Assembly: GCA_019695455.1 (NCBI GenBank)
Contig: JAEUAC010000120.1
Coordinates: 1-6,017, forward strand
Length of the DNA stretch: 6,017 nucleotides
From: Methylorubrum extorquens
GTDB taxonomy: Bacteria; Pseudomonadota; Alphaproteobacteria; Rhizobiales; Beijerinckiaceae
Reading direction: 5' to 3'
This document shows, piece by piece, positions 5,067 through 6,017 of this stretch. Within the stretch, counting starts at the first letter, position 1, and every line of letters begins with the position of its first letter. A program made the position numbers and the translations under genes. The notes beneath the pieces are model-generated. The model was not told the origin of the DNA. It saw only the letters and a program-made list of their open reading frames with translations, and searched no databases.

Positions 5067-6017
5067 CCAAGATCGTCGTCGACGGCACCGAAGTCGATGT
5101 CCCGCCGGACTTCACGCTGCTGCAGGCCTGCGAGGCGGCGGGCGCCGAGATCCCGCGCTTCTGCTTCCATGAACGGCTCTCGATCGCCGGCAATTGCCGG
5201 ATGTGCCTCGTCGAGCTGAAGGGCGCGCCGAAGCCGATCGCCTCCTGCGCCTGGGGCGTGCGCGATTGCCGGCCCGGCCCGAACGGCGAGCCGCCGACGG
5301 TCGTGACCAAGTCGCCCATGGTGAAGAAGGCGCGCGAGGGGGTGATGGAGTTCCTCCTCATCAACCATCCGCTCGATTGCCCAATCTGCGACCAGGGCGG
5401 CGAGTGCGACCTCCAGGACCAGGCCATGGCCTACGGGGTCGACACCACGCGCTTCCACGAGAACAAGCGCGCCGTGCACGACAAGTACATCGGCCCGCTC
5501 GTGAAGACGTCGATGAACCGGTGCATCCATTGCACCCGGTGCATCCGCTTCGTGGCCGAGGTCGCGGGCGTGCCGGATCTCGGCGCGACGGGTCGCGGCG
5601 AGGACATGGAGATCACGACCTATCTCGAGCACGCGATGGGATCGGAGCTGCAGGCCAACGTGGCCGACCTCTGCCCCGTCGGCGCGCTGACGCACAAGCC
5701 GCAGGCCTTCAACGTGCGGCCGTGGGAGCTGCGCAAGACCTTCTCGGTCGACGTCATGGACGCGGTCGGCTCGAACATCCGGGTCGACGCCCGCGGCAAG
5801 GAGGTCATGCGCGTCCTGCCGCGCGTGAACGAGGCGATCAACGAGGAGTGGATCTCCGACAAGACGCGCCAGCATGTCGACGGCCTGCGTCTGCAGCGGC
5901 TCGACCGGCCGTTCCTGCGCGAGAACGGGCGGCTGCGCCCGGCGAGCTGGGCGGAGGCGTTCGCCGCCATCGGCGCCCGGCTGAAGGGCGTCGCGCCCGA
6001 GCGGATCGGCGCGATCG
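5063..6017 (+). CDS. nuoG: NADH-quinone oxidoreductase subunit G (75 kDa subunit), 5' part
   Basis: The first 318 codons of NuoG, which carries three Fe-S clusters of the NADH dehydrogenase module; the frame is open to the window edge, and the full protein is normally about 690 residues. Ligands visible: [2Fe-2S] N1b at Cys34, Cys45, Cys48 and Cys62; [4Fe-4S] N5 at His102, Cys106, Cys109 and Cys115 (HPLDCPICDQGGEC); [4Fe-4S] N4 at Cys154, Cys157, Cys160 and Cys204 (RCIHCTRC and LCPVGAL). The molybdopterin-oxidoreductase-like domain begins near residue 219. No N7-type cysteine cluster is visible in the part present, as is normal for the mitochondrial-type subunit. The start ATG overlaps the preceding small ORF by 4 nt, and GAGG at 5052-5055 lies 7 nt upstream. 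Translation is therefore probably coupled to the small ORF. Confidence 0.97.
   Translation, partial: MTKIVVDGTEVDVPPDFTLLQACEAAGAEIPRFCFHERLSIAGNCRMCLVELKGAPKPIASCAWGVRDCRPGPNGEPPTVVTKSPMVKKAREGVMEFLLINHPLDCPICDQGGECDLQDQAMAYGVDTTRFHENKRAVHDKYIGPLVKTSMNRCIHCTRCIRFVAEVAGVPDLGATGRGEDMEITTYLEHAMGSELQANVADLCPVGALTHKPQAFNVRPWELRKTFSVDVMDAVGSNIRVDARGKEVMRVLPRVNEAINEEWISDKTRQHVDGLRLQRLDRPFLRENGRLRPASWAEAFAAIGARLKGVAPERIGAI

Noticed and set aside
3361..5427. 688-residue minus-strand open frame opposite nuoE end, nuoF and nuoG start
   Set aside because: It is antisense to three genes, two of them with complete Fe-S motifs; the composition is Arg/Ala/Asp/His-rich as in codon-shadow frames.

Overview
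The window is a segment of a type I NADH:quinone oxidoreductase (respiratory complex I, nuo/NDH-1) operon, all on the + strand: the 3' end of nuoB, a small cupin gene, nuoC, nuoD, nuoE, nuoF, a 73-residue open reading frame of unknown function, and the 5' part of nuoG, which runs off the right edge. The DNA is very GC-rich. NuoC and NuoD are separate genes (they are fused in Escherichia coli). The NuoD, NuoF and NuoG sequences are of the mitochondrial-like alphaproteobacterial kind. From this and from the accessory genes I infer an alphaproteobacterium of the Hyphomicrobiales, plausibly Methylobacteriaceae; the family-level guess comes from memory and was not tested.

Layout. Bases 1-70 are not in normal order: on the minus strand they encode the stretch of NuoB that should lie immediately upstream of the + strand nuoB fragment starting at base 66. 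So nuoB is broken by an inversion or fold-back junction at the left edge of the window, most likely an assembly or amplification artefact. From base 66 onward gene spacing is tight throughout: cupin 3 nt after nuoB, nuoC 7 nt after the cupin, nuoC/nuoD and nuoD/nuoE sharing one base in TGATG, nuoF 8 nt after nuoE, the small ORF 2 nt after nuoF, and nuoG overlapping the small ORF by 4 nt. No gene-free stretch exceeds 10 nt, and I see no promoter or intrinsic terminator inside the window, so one polycistronic transcript is expected.

How the genes work together. NuoE, NuoF and NuoG form the NADH dehydrogenase module: NADH is oxidised at the FMN of NuoF and electrons pass along the Fe-S chain (N3 in NuoF, N1b, N4 and N5 in NuoG, with off-path N1a in NuoE). 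NuoB (cluster N2), NuoC and NuoD form the connecting module, where quinone is reduced at the NuoB/NuoD interface. All expected cluster ligands are visible, except that one NuoB ligand lies in the inverted segment and the tandem cysteines are outside the window.

The non-core features are the cupin between nuoB and nuoC, the roughly 150-residue low-complexity tail of NuoE (whose DNA contains a perfect 22-bp palindrome), the N-terminal extension of NuoD, and the small ORF before nuoG. I see no mobile element, CRISPR array, tRNA or rRNA, and nothing amounting to a clearly new system; the candidate accessory factors are the two small non-core genes.
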